Positions 45,156-57,525 of a stretch of 64,000 bases of DNA are shown piece by piece. Every line of letters begins with the position of its first letter. The first letter of the stretch is position 1. The stretch covers positions 2,905,480 to 2,969,479 of the forward strand of contig SCFE01000010.1 in the NCBI GenBank assembly GCA_004352715.1, read 5' to 3'. The DNA is from Hofstenia miamia. Lineage: Eukaryota > Xenacoelomorpha > Acoela. The notes under the pieces are model-generated. The model ran no database searches, was not told the DNA's origin, and was given only the letters and a program-made list of their open reading frames with translations. The position numbers and the translations under genes were made by a program.

Positions 45156-45479
45156 GCCCATACGTCCAATATAAAACTAATCTGCTAGAGAGAGGCTAAT
45201 GCTATAATAATATTTGGTCTAATGTTAGTTGAAAATTTATTTGCTACACACCAGAAAAAGTTTGTAAAACGCCTAAAAACTTCTTTATAATGAAAGGCTG
45301 AAGAAAGTGATAAGTGAACAGGATTTTGATGCATCTGGCAGCAGTCTATATTCCATAGCCGTATCAGCAAATATTTGTGTTATGGTCAACGTATCTGCCG
45401 TTCGAAGACAGAACGACGTAAGATGTTTCATTGATGGGATAACAGATGTTGATAACAAAGCAAAAATCGATTAGGCAGA

Positions 45480-46420
45480 TAAACCATGGACACCCTCGCG
45501 CGATTACAATTGGTGATTTTCCAAAAAAATGAAAAAGATGAAAAGAGATATTTGAAAGAATCTTATTTTGTCAAAATTTGTTGGTTGATGTATTGCGATG
45601 TTAAAATGAGGAAAAAAGGCTCTTTTGCAAATATTGTAATTGGTGGGTTCGGAGGATCTCACAAACACGTTTCTCTGTAAAAATTCATAAAAAAGCCTCT
45701 GACTGTTTTTGCAAAGTTTCTGGGAAAAGACAATGATTATGATTTGCTTGTTCATGAGAGGTAGCAGTAAAACAGATATGCTTTAGAGGACAACATTTCC
45801 TAAAAATATTTAAAGCAAGGAAAAAATATACTTAACAAAATGAACTCGCAAAAGTGAATCAGAGAACTACTGAGGTATCGCGTTGTTAGTGGCGATTCTA
45901 TCCTGAAATCACACCTTTAAACAGCGAAGGAAAATGCAAATGATAGAAGTAAAAACATAAACAGATAGAAAAAGCGAAATATTATTGCATAGTAATTGAT
46001 GAAACGACATATGTTTCCCGTCATTCTCAGCTGTCACTTTAGGTAACGAAAGGATTTTTGAATGCTGTTTTGAAGGTATGGCACTTTCTTTCGATCTAAA
46101 TTTAACGGAAAAGCACCGGTCTTTGAAATTGTTACACCGCGTGGGAATTGGAACAGGTTTTGCAATGATGATATCGTAGCAGTTGAGCGAAGTCGCTGCA
46201 ATTCAAATAAAAGCCAAAAATGCATTAAAATATCCTTGCTTTAACAATGCTTTACACTCATCAGTGTCGAAAACTTCTTTAGATCCCACTGTTTACATGT
46301 TCCTCTTAATAAGGTTAAACTCAGCTGAAGGGCATGTGCCAAAGCACTTAATAGCTGGCGCAATTTCGTTACAAGTTCACAAACAACTCGAGGGGCTTCA
46401 GTACATATTATAATGAAGTG
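45480..46420 (+). pseudogene. relic of a hAT-related (DUF4371/ZMYM-like) transposase
   Basis: The reading frame is heavily broken. Near 45980-46035 it reads YYCIVIDETTYVSRHSQLSL, close to the conserved DETxDVSxxxQLSL segment of hAT-related transposases with DUF4371. Frames on either side (45486-45680 and 46183-46413) are open for 64-76 codons and may belong to the same gene. The call rests on one motif. Confidence 0.4.
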
Positions 46421-48999
46421 TAACTAAAACTTCCTCTAAAGCCCCATGTTTAATGGCATCTGCAAATGTGGAGTTTGTAATCACCATCAACTGCGAACGA
46501 AATACGAAGAGTAAACATAAAAACCTCATCACCCGAAGATTTTACCGACGTTCACTATATATTCCAATGTTAGTTCTTTTTTAGTGAACTAGAAACACGA
46601 TTTACATAGGAAAGTTCTTACCTAGTTGTTGCTACTTTTGACCTTCGCAAAATATAATATTCATGGTGGTCTGTTAGGTCATGACTGTTGCTCCGAATTT
46701 GTTCTTCAAATCTTAAATCGTCAAAGGGTACGAAGAATTTCCGGAAAACAGGCGGACTTCATAACCGAGAGCGGTAGTATATGATCCAAATGAACCAATT
46801 AACAACAGTAAATGAGCACAACAGAATAGCACATCAGAAACTGGATTAGAAGAGAATGTGGAAGAATGGAAGAAAGCAAGTTACTGAGCAGGACAAGTGA
46901 GAAGGTTACAGAAAAGATTGAGCAAGATAAAATTGCAAAAGCAAAAGAATCAGTAAATGCGAAAATGGAAAAAGCAATCATGAAAAGGATGAACGTAGAA
47001 ATCGATGAGGGGTTGTCAGTTCCAAGGAGTTAAGAAAAGCAAATTAGTAATAGAGACAGCAAAGTTCAACAAAGTATTAGTAAGGATAAATGCTAAGAGT
47101 GTCACATCAGGAAAATCATTTAGAAAAGCAAAAGAAACTGTCTTTGAAGATATCCGTTTTTTAGAGTATTGGCAATAAGGTAAAAAGCCATTGCTTGAAA
47201 CAAGAAGGATGAGACCATAGATTTACACGATGTTGGAGTTGAACAAAAAAGTAAACTATGTTCACAAAGCATTATTCCACGTCTTTCGGATTATGAGCGT
47301 CATGAAAACATCGATTTAGCTGAACATGCTAAAATTAGTATATTGTAGAACCATTCGGTTGAATCTAGATAGAACTATGCAAGAGGACTTAATGTCAAAG
47401 CAGAAGGTCGCTTAGGAGAACATTTAATAGAGCAACAGTGATTCTAACTAAGTATCAAGAGAACAAGATTGAACTGAACTTTTTCTCTATTTACAGATGC
47501 TTATATATATACATGTATATACATACTCGGAAAACAATCGAGAACCCTTTTAGAAGCTCAACCATCTCTCATCATACACGAACACTTGACGAATTAAATT
47601 AAGCCTATACGAATACTTATTGATGCTAGCAAAGGTATCCGCTCCTGTCAAGAATATTTAAGGTCGTCTCGCTGTTGATAACTGGCTTTACAGTGTTGCG
47701 GCAAAAACCGTTATGTGGAAAGCGATGGTTCCAAACATTTCTCATGAAGTGCAGATATATGAGTGGGCGAAAAAATGTAGACTGTATTGTATAGGCCAAT
47801 ATTTAACATACGGCACAAAGATTTTGGAAAGTGAAATTCCTCTATTGAATCACAAGTAGTGAATGATTTTTAGGAATAACGTAATACATAATATACTAAA
47901 GTTGCTCAAAAAATACATATTTTATAGGAAAATAAAGAGATTAGCCGTCAAAATTAGTGCAATGCAAAAGTTATTTAGTGAAAATATGAACTATATAATC
48001 ATGAAAATTAAAACATACAGTGAATTTTTTTAATATCGTAATTAAAAAATTTGGCGACGTCAGTGAATTCAACATTAAATACTAACCCAGGCAATGTCTT
48101 TCTTATGTTGATGACTTTTAAAAAACGTAAATTGATCCAAGGTTTAATATTATTAATACAAACTATTTTGAAATATTTGTGGAAGTGCAAATTTCCTCTA
48201 CGTTTCAGGATTTGGCATATCAAAACATTTAAAGCACCGAATGCTGAACACCTTGGTAAATAACAATGTGCATAACTTTAATTTTATGGACAAAAAAATG
48301 TAATCAATTTTAAATTGAATGGATGTTAACAACAAAACATTTAGAAGTGCATTAGTAGGCCTACTAACTTTTACACATGCATTACAAAACTACATATGCA
48401 AATTCAAATGAAATTATACACTGCAACTATTCTTTCGGTATACCACTAAACAAAATAACAGTTCTTACAATAATTAGATCTCTATTTTCCACTCGGTATG
48501 ATGTAAAACCATACATTCAGTGCTATGTGCTATTATTCAATAATAAAATGTTAACAGGAGAGCATTATTCAATTTGAAATCAGAATATTGTTACGTCAGG
48601 ATATTTTTGACATCACTTCAGTTGAAATTCAATGGAGGCATTTTAGGTTTTAAAAAAATTCAATTTTTCAAAATTTACAATTATAAGCCTAAATAAGTTA
48701 TTTAAGGTGGGTACCGACTACTAAAATTTTATATTTTTTGCAAAAACTAAGTGTCAATTTTAATCCCATTCATGACGTCATTCGTATGTAAACAACGTCA
48801 ATGAATGACGTCGATACAATCAAATAAAGGAAAGGAAAAACAAATTAAAACTTATTTTTTACAAAAAATATAGTTTTAAAAGTCAATAATACTGGCCCAG
48901 TGCACACCAGGGTTCTTGCTCAAGCTTGAGTTCAGGGTTTACGAGATGAGACTATTTTGATACATGAGACCAAATCCCAAGACTTTACAATTCAAGATG
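46421..48999. other. degenerate region with possible coding traces
   Basis: Around 46860-47030 one plus-strand frame reads ESKLLSRTSEKVTEKIEQDK and stays open for about 55 codons with coding-like, lysine- and glutamate-rich composition. Another piece near 47225-47340 (HDVGVEQKSKLC) and one near 47670-47790 (DNWLYSVAAKTVMWKAMV) are similar in style. None matches a family I recognise. They may be remains of one old mobile element. Confidence 0.3.
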
Positions 49000-51192
49000 A
49001 GAAGTAATGAATTTCAAAAACTTCAACTTAATTGAAGAGCTAGTTGAGAATATTTAAAGCTATATAATATTGATGTCTCAATTTCAATTCAAAAATTTAA
49101 ATTAATTTGACTTCTTTGTATTAAAATATCTTTCTTCAAAAACATTGGCTCAAAACGAGGGTTATATCATTGAATTCTTTATGCTACTAACCAAAAAAAC
49201 GACCAAATAAAATTCGAGACAAGACTCAAGACTTAAACTTGTTCTTAGCCAAGACTGAGACTTGATCATTTTTTTGACAAACGAGACTCAAGACCAACTT
49301 TATCAAGGTCTCTTAAACCCTGCTATAGTTACTTGGTCCAGTTTATTTTTGGCATTTTGAGTTCCAGTATTGTTTTAAAAAAAATTCTGAGTTTGATCAA
49401 GTTTTTCTAATGTCAAGTATTTTAAAGTAAGATACAATTTATTTTATGATATTTCCAAGTTTTGCAAACCAAATAGTTATTTGGGATTGATAAACAACCT
49501 TAAATGTACAATAACTCACATTTTATATTATTTTCAAGTTAATTTTTGATAGAGTTCAAGTTTGTGTTTTGATCATTTCTCTTAGTTTTTCTGATTGAGT
49601 TTTGTGTGCTCATTTTACTTTGAGTTCTTAGCATTCTGAGCCTGAACACACTTTAAAAAACTTTCATAGACCCCATAATTTGTAAATTTTGAAAAATTAA
49701 AAAAACTAAATTTTGTGAAGTTACTCTATTACTTAAGAAATACAACATCATATAGGCAGGAAATCAAAAGCAACAACTTGTAGTAATTGTTTGAGTTTAA
49801 AATATTAAATATTCTGAGAAATTCAGCTTTCAATCTTGTAATGTCAAAAGCAAGCCCAAAAATATTCAATCAATTGGCTCTTTATCAAATGCTTAGCAAT
49901 TTGATATTCAATATATATAAATATGGGCATAACTTAATTGGTTTTTTGTAAGCTGTCTCTGCCATCAAAGTTTGAGTAATATAATACTGAATTTTTAAAA
50001 TTTGTCAGTAACTTACAATATACTATTTTATGTTGATTTCAGCACTACATAGCAGCATTATAGTATTTTTGGAATTTATGACTCACAGTGAAAGACAATG
50101 TAAGACTGAATAGTTTTTATCACCTTAAAACCTTCTAGCAATTTTTGAAAATTTTACCCTTATAATAATGATAAATATAATAAAAATAATAATGGTAGTA
50201 TTTGAATAACAATAATAGCATTAAATAGAATAATTCTATATTATAGCAACTATTAACATAGAAAAAGAACAACATTAAAATTAAGCTAAGGATGACAAAA
50301 AAAGAATAATCAGACTAAAAAGAAATTGAATTATAATTGAAGGCCACATAGATACAAGAGAAAGAAGAAATATCAGGTATTTATTTCTTAAGAACTTGAG
50401 GGTTAGACCAAATATGAATGTATAGAATTGGGATAATGATGTTAACAAAATCATCTTGCAAATTCTATATTTCCATGCAAGAAAGTTCTGTTAAGAAAAC
50501 ATATTGAATTATAATGCAAAAATAATGTACTTTGAAATGTAAACATTTTTATATAAAAGATAGATAATTACATATTAATTTGAAATACTTATATAAAATA
50601 TTGGAAATATTTAATGCAAATACAAAAAATTTCATTGCTGCACATTCTGATTGGCTACAGATGAATACATAAGCTTGCTATTTATAATTAAAATAATATA
50701 TTCAGGATTAAAGTACTTGATAAATATATAATTTAATACTAACTAAATAATATGAGAAATTTGCATTGCTTGGCAATTTTATCTGTACATCTAATTAGAG
50801 TTTTGATATTTAATGGTATTTTATATTTGGGAAGCTATGAATTCATTGCATTCAGAATATATAGGAATAGTTAAATAATTAACAAATTGTCTAAACTTCA
50901 ATTCATTGTAAAGTATTTCTCCTTAAAATTAGTTGGTAGCATTGATGTTTCTTCTGTGTATTAATAGTAAGATATCCACATTGAAGCTTTTTGAATTAGA
51001 AAATTTTTCTAATTTGAGAACATTCAATTTTATATGAATTTGTACTTAAACAATGTGTACATCATGTTTGCAAAACAATATTCCAACAGTAGAGGATTCA
51101 GGTTATTTTTCAAGAAGGGTCAAAGTGGAGGGTTTCTATTAATAATGCTGATGTTTCTCATAATTTCTGTAAAATTTCAAAGATTTTTCATA
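49000..51192. other. AT-rich, CpG-poor DNA without features
   Basis: From about 49.4 kb onward CpG is almost absent. Recurrent phrases such as CAAGACTCAAGACTT and GAGTTCTTAGC near 48.9-49.6 kb suggest degenerate simple repeats. No gene. Confidence 0.5.
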
Positions 51193-51318
51193 GTGGTAAG
51201 GTAATGGACAGAGGACTTTCCATTGGGACACCCATGACTATTTGCCAAATGGAAATGAAGCAATTCTATTGGCAGTTGTAATTTTTTTTGGCAAACTGGC
51301 GTATTTACTTCTGTTAAT

Positions 51319-51715
51319 GGTTGGTACTTGAAATGGATACTGCATTTCTGAAAACAAATAACAAATATCTCAGAATGGATACTGATTAAAAACTGTGTAT
51401 AAGGGACAGCAACTTTATTGGACATCAAATATTAGAAAGTGTTTTAAGCAACTATGGTCAACTCAATGACCATGAAACTATATTTTTGCTATTTCTGCTC
51501 ATTTGATAATTCTATTATGTTAGATTTTTGGGCAACAATATTCTGCATGACTATATAAAGCACACTCTCAAAAAATTGTGTCTAAATGCATTACATAAAA
51601 TGATATTTTACCAATTTGATTGGCTAAAGCCTTTGTTGCTCAGCAATAACAGCATTTGTTTTGAGATATTCAGTATTTGTTTTGAGAAATGTGGTATCCA
51701 TTTAAAGTACCAACC
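51319..51715. mobile_element. 397-bp MITE with perfect 9-bp target duplication (Mutator-like)
   Basis: The left end is GGTTGGTACTTGAAATGGAT and the right end, inverted, GGTTGGTACTTTAAATGGAT, with similarity continuing for about 45 bp. TCTGTTAAT flanks both sides (51310-51318 and 51716-51724). The corresponding site in the other palindrome arm (about 53335-53345) has one copy of a near-identical sequence and no insertion. A 9-bp duplication with longish inverted repeats is typical of MULE-type elements. Confidence 0.85.
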
Positions 51716-52174
51716 TCTGTTAATATACATGTTATTGCAACAATGTCATTAATTATGCAAGACTCTGCATTAAGGAAAATAATTCATAGATGTAAAAGCC
51801 AACACTTGTATATACACATATTTCAACATGTATTAAAATTAATCTGGGATATAGATTATACAAAGTATAATTTGTGCTAAATGTAAAGGTGTACATTACA
51901 TAATGGCTCTGAGTGATGAAGTTCTGCATTGCACAATTTTCAAGTTTCCATCTTCATTCTACAATATGATGCACTTCCACATTCACCCAAGTGGTGGCAT
52001 CAGAAATGCATTAAACCATTTATTTAATGTGGCTGGCTTTCCATAGGAGGCCTATTGTTACAACAGACCTAAACCATATGCAATGAAAGTGATAATAACC
52101 TTTCCAAAATAAAATAACTAGTGACATTTGATAACATCCAAGTACTATACAATTTGTAAAAATGTAAGCCCAGT

Positions 52175-52835
52175 TGGTGAAAAGAGATATTACATCAACA
52201 TATATAGGAAAATAAAATATTAACACATAAAAATAGTTAAAACAAAACATGTACAATGGAAAGAGAAATATTTGATCAACATATATATGCAAATAAACCA
52301 TTAAAACACAAAAATCATTTTAAAACAAAAACATGTTTGGTAAAATAGAAATATTACATCAATGGACATAGGCAAATAAGTTGTTAACATTAAAACAAAA
52401 TGGGTATGATGGAAAGAGTAATATTACAACATGACATTACAATAGGTGTTTCCATATTTTATTTTCACTATTTATATACAATGTTGTAATATTTCTCTTT
52501 CCATCATACCCATTTTGTCGTAAAATGATTTTTATGTGTTAATAACTTATTCACCTATGCCCATTGATGTAATATTTCTATTTTACCAAACATGTTTTTG
52601 TTTTAAAAAAATTTTTGTGTGTTAATGGTTTATTTGCCTATATATGTTGATTTAATATTTCTCTTTTCACCAATGCATTTTTGTTTTGACATGATTTTTG
52701 TGCATTAATGGTTTATTCCCTATATACATTGATGTAATATTTCTCTTTCCATTATACACATTTTTCTTTTAAAAGATTTTTATGTGCTAATGGCTTATTT
52801 TCCTATATATGTTGATGTAATATCTCTTTTCACCA
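52175..52835. repeat. minisatellite, unit about 85-90 bp, in opposite orientation on the two palindrome arms
   Basis: About three units lie on the left arm (52175-52432) and four inverted ones on the right (52481-52835). Each unit contains TATATGTTGATGTAATATTT-like, CTTTTCACCAA or CTTTCCAT, and a GTTTTAAAA-GATTTTTGTGTGTTAATGG-type block. A related segment occurs at 8130-8280. Confidence 0.8.
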
Positions 52836-53137
52836 ACCAGGCTTACATTTTTACAAATTGTATAGTACTTGGGTGTTATCAAATGTCACTAGATATTTTA
52901 TTTTGAAATGGTTATTATCACTTTCATTGCTCATGGTTTAGGTCCATGGTAACAATAGGCCCCTGGGGAAAGCCAGCCACATTAAATAAATGGCTTAATG
53001 CATTTCTGATGGCCACCACTTTGGTGAATGTGGAAGTGCCATCATATTTTAGAATGAAGATGGAAACTTGAAGATTGTACAATGCTGAACTTCATCACTC
53101 AGAACCATTGTGTAATGTATACTTTTACATTTAGCAC

Positions 53138-53237
53138 AAATTATTCTTTGTATAATCTATATCCCATATTAATTTTAATACATCTAGAAATTATTCTTTG
53201 TATAATCTATATCCCATATTAATTTTAATACATGTTG
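53138..53237. repeat. 50-bp tandem duplication
   Basis: AAATTATTCTTTGTATAATC starts at 53138 and again at 53188. It is present once in the left arm of the palindrome. Confidence 0.9.
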
Positions 53238-53611
53238 AAATATGTGTATATACAAGTGTTGGCTTTTACATCTATGAATTATTTTCCTTAATGCAGAGTG
53301 TTGCATGTTTAAAGAAATTGTTACAATGAACATGTATATTAGCAGAAGTAAATATGCCAGCTTGCCAAAAAAATAAAAACTTTGCCAAAAAAATAATTTT
53401 AACTCTGTCAAAACATTTATTGTCTTCAATTATATCACTTCTACCCAAATCCTATCAATCAAAATAAAAATTTCGTCTAAAAATTAATTTGCTCAACTTA
53501 GTTTTGTCAAAAATATTTTGTCACTAGATGGTGTCCAATAGAATTGCTTCATTTCTTTGCAGAAACTATTCATGGGTGTCCCATTGAAACATCATCTGTC
53601 CATTACATTAC

Positions 53612-56379
53612 TACTCTTCTTTCCATTTAATGAAATTTTCATATTTTGGATTGTTTCTAGCCTCACTGCCTGCCTTTGCTTTAGCACTCCATTTCAACAC
53701 CAATATTTTAAATGATTCCACATAAAAATAGGAAAAATACAAGTAGTTGCATGGAGTAATAAATCAAACATTTCTTAGGTTTATTAATAGCAAATGTATT
53801 TGTACATAGAATTTTCTCAACTGATTCTAAGGTATTGATGAATAAACAATTAAACTACAAATGATTTTGATAAAAAATGCTCACTGCTTGATGAAGTGCT
53901 TCATATAGTAACAATTTTCTCAAATGTAGATGATATTGATATAAGACAGTGGAAATAATATTTTTAATATGTTTCAAGCTGCAAACAATAATTGTGTATT
54001 AATCTGAGCTTAGCACCAAATGTATGTTGATGAGTAAGATCTTATGCACAAACTAAACATTGTTTGAAATTATTAAAACAACTCCACTCCATACAAGTAT
54101 GGATGACTTTCATTAAAGCCCATATAGTGGACATAAGATGGGACCATGTGCTAGTCTGTTTGCAAATAATGTTAATCTTAAATCATAGTATTTTGATAAA
54201 ACAATTTTAAAACCTTATGAAAGAATTTGATACAAGGAGCACACCTTTCATGGACATAGCTAATACCAGTCATTTTATACATTAATTCAATTAATATAAT
54301 TACATACCTTATTGAAAAGCATTATTTTATGAATTCTAGTGCTTTTTTACAAGCTATGCAAGAGGATGCCCAAAGTAACCAATATTCTAGAAGTTTACAT
54401 TGGATACCATAAGATTTGGGGAAAAAAGATTATGACTAGCATTGCTGAATTCTAGAGTTTCAGTGAAGAAACAGAAGTTCTATTCAATCACATGTGCAAA
54501 GCAAAATTTCTATGCCATCCACCACTGCTACATATAAAAGATTCATCTAGAACTGAAATTACTGCTATGAGAGCATAAAACACTTTAAGTATTGCTTAGG
54601 TGAAACATTTGTTGCTTGCAAACCACAATAGTCCAGTAATGCCCTCATTGATTATGGTGTTCAGATGTGGCCACAATTCATAAATTTTATGTGGACAAAA
54701 TTTTCAATTACAAAAAACTATTTTTAAAAAATTGATTTAAGAGAAAGACATTTTATTATTTAAGATAGAGCAACAGACAGGGAGAATCAATATGATTTTG
54801 AACACTATAGGTGGTGTTTTGATCCCTGACTGATTGTTAATCTGGTGGTTGTACTTTTCCCTGATTCAGTAAGGAATGTTGCCACTATGCCTCCACAGTG
54901 TAGAACATGATTGCAACAGGAATATTCCAACAATGTTTCCATATGGGACCATTAATTTTCTAGAAATGTTGCAGCAATGTCCAACAATATTCACATTTAG
55001 TAAGCAAACAGTAATTGCACACTCAAATTTATTGTTGGAAATTTCTAATTAAGTAATTTGAATATATAGTCCAAACATAAAAAATGTTTACTTGGATTCT
55101 GCATCAATCTTTATCAAGATAAATAAGAAATTCTTAAGTTAATAAAACTATAAAATTGAAAGTAATTTCTCATTAATAGCTCAAAATATATAGGGGCTGA
55201 TAATTTATTAAGGTATATAATAGTTATTACATTTTTCCAATAATGATTTATTTGGAACTTACAATAAATGTCCTAAAACCAACAATGCAATTGTTTTATG
55301 ATAATCAAAATTTTGTTTATTACTGATCTCTCAGGTCATTTGTTAAGCTTTCCCAGTAAACATTGAACTGTTGTAACAATGTTGTTTTTGGGATGTAGTG
55401 GCATTTAATAGGTGTTGAATTGTTTGAGTGGTGTTTGTAGTGTGGATTAGTGGCTGTGTATAATTCCATCTAGCAAAAAATTTTTAAAAATAGGAATAAT
55501 TTTAGTATTATGACAATTTGAAGATAAAGTTTTTAAAGACTGCATTTTTATTGATAGTTTGTCATTTTATTGTTGAAAAAACATTGTTTTGTAATGTCAG
55601 TTTAGTGCTGTTATTATGTCATTCAGCAATGTTATTATGACAGTTCTATGTTTACCAGGTATTCAAGATTTCCTTGATGTTGATGATTTTTTAAAAAATT
55701 GCATGTTTTACATTCAGCCTTTACAATATATTTGCAAAGTAAATAACAATTAAAAACTTGATCAAGAATTCAAAAATCATTGTTAAATAGTAAGAAGTTC
55801 ACCTTTCAAACCCATTAGTCCCATGTTGAAAAAATTTCAGTAATCTGACAAAAAATTAATCAGAAGCTTCTCATAGTTTATCTGTGCATATATTACAAAA
55901 AATTCACAAAGGATTCTTCCAAATCACTAAACATTTCACTATGAAATTGTTTCTCTAGAATTCTAAATAGCCAAAAGTATGATGAGGAGAAATCAGAACT
56001 ATATGGAGGATATTGATAGCCTGTTGTGCTACACTGAATGTGTGCACAGGGCATTATCATAGAGAATCTGTTGTGAGGTAATCCTAATGATATTAGAACA
56101 CACATTTAAATTTGCTGGCTGTAGTAAGTGCATGAAACTGCAGATCTTGTATATAAGAAATCAAGCAGCAATATCTTAATTGTATTGAAAAATGATCAAA
56201 GTCATGCAGAGTCTGTGAACAATTCATGATCGAATCTGCTAAGTCATGCCCTCAATGGGCTCCACATGGATGATTGATGCTTAATAGTTGAATTGTACAG
56301 TCACAGAGAAATTTCATCCTCTTTAAAAATGGAGAGATTAAATTGCTTTCCCTACACTTGTACAATGGCTAAACTCTAA
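53612..56379. other. AT-rich, CpG-free region without supported genes
   Basis: Short frames only (for example 55893-56105 minus). A segment of the latter contains IQCSTTGYQYPPYSSDFSSSYFWLF, resembling the PPYSPDLAPSDYHLF motif of a mariner transposase, so an old mariner fragment may be present at 55890-56105. Confidence 0.45.
55893..56105 (-). pseudogene. probable old mariner transposase fragment
   Basis: The 70-codon frame contains YPPYSSDFSSSYFWLF followed by LEKQFHSEMFSDLEESFVNF. In mariners the third catalytic region reads PPYSPDLAPSDYHLF and is followed by a block on the pattern of L, F and D-x-E residues. The match is clear in pattern though diverged. No other part of the gene is readable. 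Confidence 0.55.
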
Positions 56380-57052
56380 CCCAGATAACAATTTAAGGGC
56401 TAAACAACGTTGTTTTGGGTTGTTATGGGGTTGTTTTATGTGTCAAAAACAATGTTGTTTTAATGTCAAAATGGCACCATTTCATTGCTCAAAACAACAT
56501 TGCTTCAACAACGTTGCTAAGCTGTTCAAACATTGCATTAAACAAACACAAGCCCAACAAAGGGCAGACCATTATCTTTGAGATACTATCAAGTATAATC
56601 AATACAAACAAAAATTTGTTAAAGATTTTAAATGAATGTCTTGTATATAAATGATAACAATGAGCATGATAAATTTAAAACTCTAAATTAAGCACAATTT
56701 TGAAATAGTACTATCTTATGTTGTAAAAAATCTCTTCAGCTCAATTGTAACTTATGTTATTTAATAGTCAATATCAAGGTGTCCAAATATTCATGAATAA
56801 ATTATTTTTAAAATTCACTTATCTGGCATATTATAATTTTTTGCAAATTAAAAATTTCAAAAAAGGTTTTGCAAATCCTTTTTTTTATAAAAAGATCTAG
56901 TAATAAAAATAAAAAATGAGTTTTATGTGCAAGCAGCTGTTTACTGATTATTTTTTACTAAAGTTGTTATTATGATGTTAGTGGTTGCTGCAACAACCAA
57001 AAGTATGAAACAACTATAAACAACGTAAAAACAACCAAAATTGTTATCTGGG
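56380..57052. mobile_element. MITE with CCCAGATAACAATTT inverted ends
   Basis: The left end reads CCCAGATAACAATTT and the right end is its exact inverse (AAATTGTTATCTGGG) at 57038-57052. Inside each end are GTTGTTT-type repeats (CAACGTTGTTTTGGGTTGTT on the left). Length 673 bp. I could not identify a target duplication, so the superfamily is open. No coding capacity. Confidence 0.75.
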
Positions 57053-57279
57053 AAGTATAGAAGGATCCAGTAGCTGTGCTAGGAATCAAAGGATAAACCA
57101 CAAGCGGACATTTCAATATCCTGCAGTTTGCAGTAGGTTCCTCACAAGTAAGCTGATTAATTTTCATTGATTTGTTTTTGAAGGTTAAAAATTGCTAAAA
57201 AAATACATGTAGTTTGACACTAGAATGGTGAATGCATTCAAATTATTAAGTGCAAAATCCATTACTTTGTAAGTGGGCA

Positions 57280-57525
57280 CTGAAAGGGCCCTCATGCCTT
57301 AACCATCCTAGAGAGTAACCTCCTCGCGGTGGTTCCTGGAGAAGCTACCTCCCAAGGCGAAAGCCAAAGGGTGGTGTTGAGCTAATACTTGACAGGCGCG
57401 TCCCTTTGCAGAATCCCGAACCAAGAGTGGACGTTAAGCAATAGGGTATAAGAAGGTGCCGCCATGTGTGCTATGCGCATGTGGGGGCGGTAATGATGAT
57501 GTGAGACTGTCTGGTAGTCTAGCAN
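57280..57525. repeat. GC-rich, CpG-containing insert of unknown type
   Basis: The composition changes abruptly from CpG-free AT-rich DNA to about 50-55% GC with many CpG (CTCCTCGCGGTGG, GGCGCGTCCC, GGGGGCGGTAATGATG). It ends in an undetermined base followed by a short TA repeat. It looks like the end of a retroelement (LINE UTR or SINE) that inserted recently. No frame or tRNA-like box was found. Confidence 0.45.

Larger units (their letters stand above)
51193..53611. repeat. 2.4-kb imperfect palindrome (inverted repeat with 48-nt centre)
   Basis: The left arm (51193-52432) and right arm (52481-53611) are inverted copies with about 80-90% similarity by eye. Matching landmarks are AATGGACAG and TGGGACACCCATGA at the outer ends, TGCATTAAGGAAAATAATTC, GCCAACACTTGTATATACAC, GTGATAATAACCTTTCCAAA (or its complement) and the inner GTAATATTACAACAT. 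The arms differ by a MITE in the left arm, an extra segment at about 53370-53530 and a 50-bp tandem duplication at 53138-53237 in the right arm. The inner third of each arm is minisatellite. No coding capacity. CpG is nearly absent. Confidence 0.85.

Noticed and set aside
57280-57525. tRNA or rRNA gene
   Set aside because: No box A/box B pair, cloverleaf or recognisable rRNA segment could be seen.
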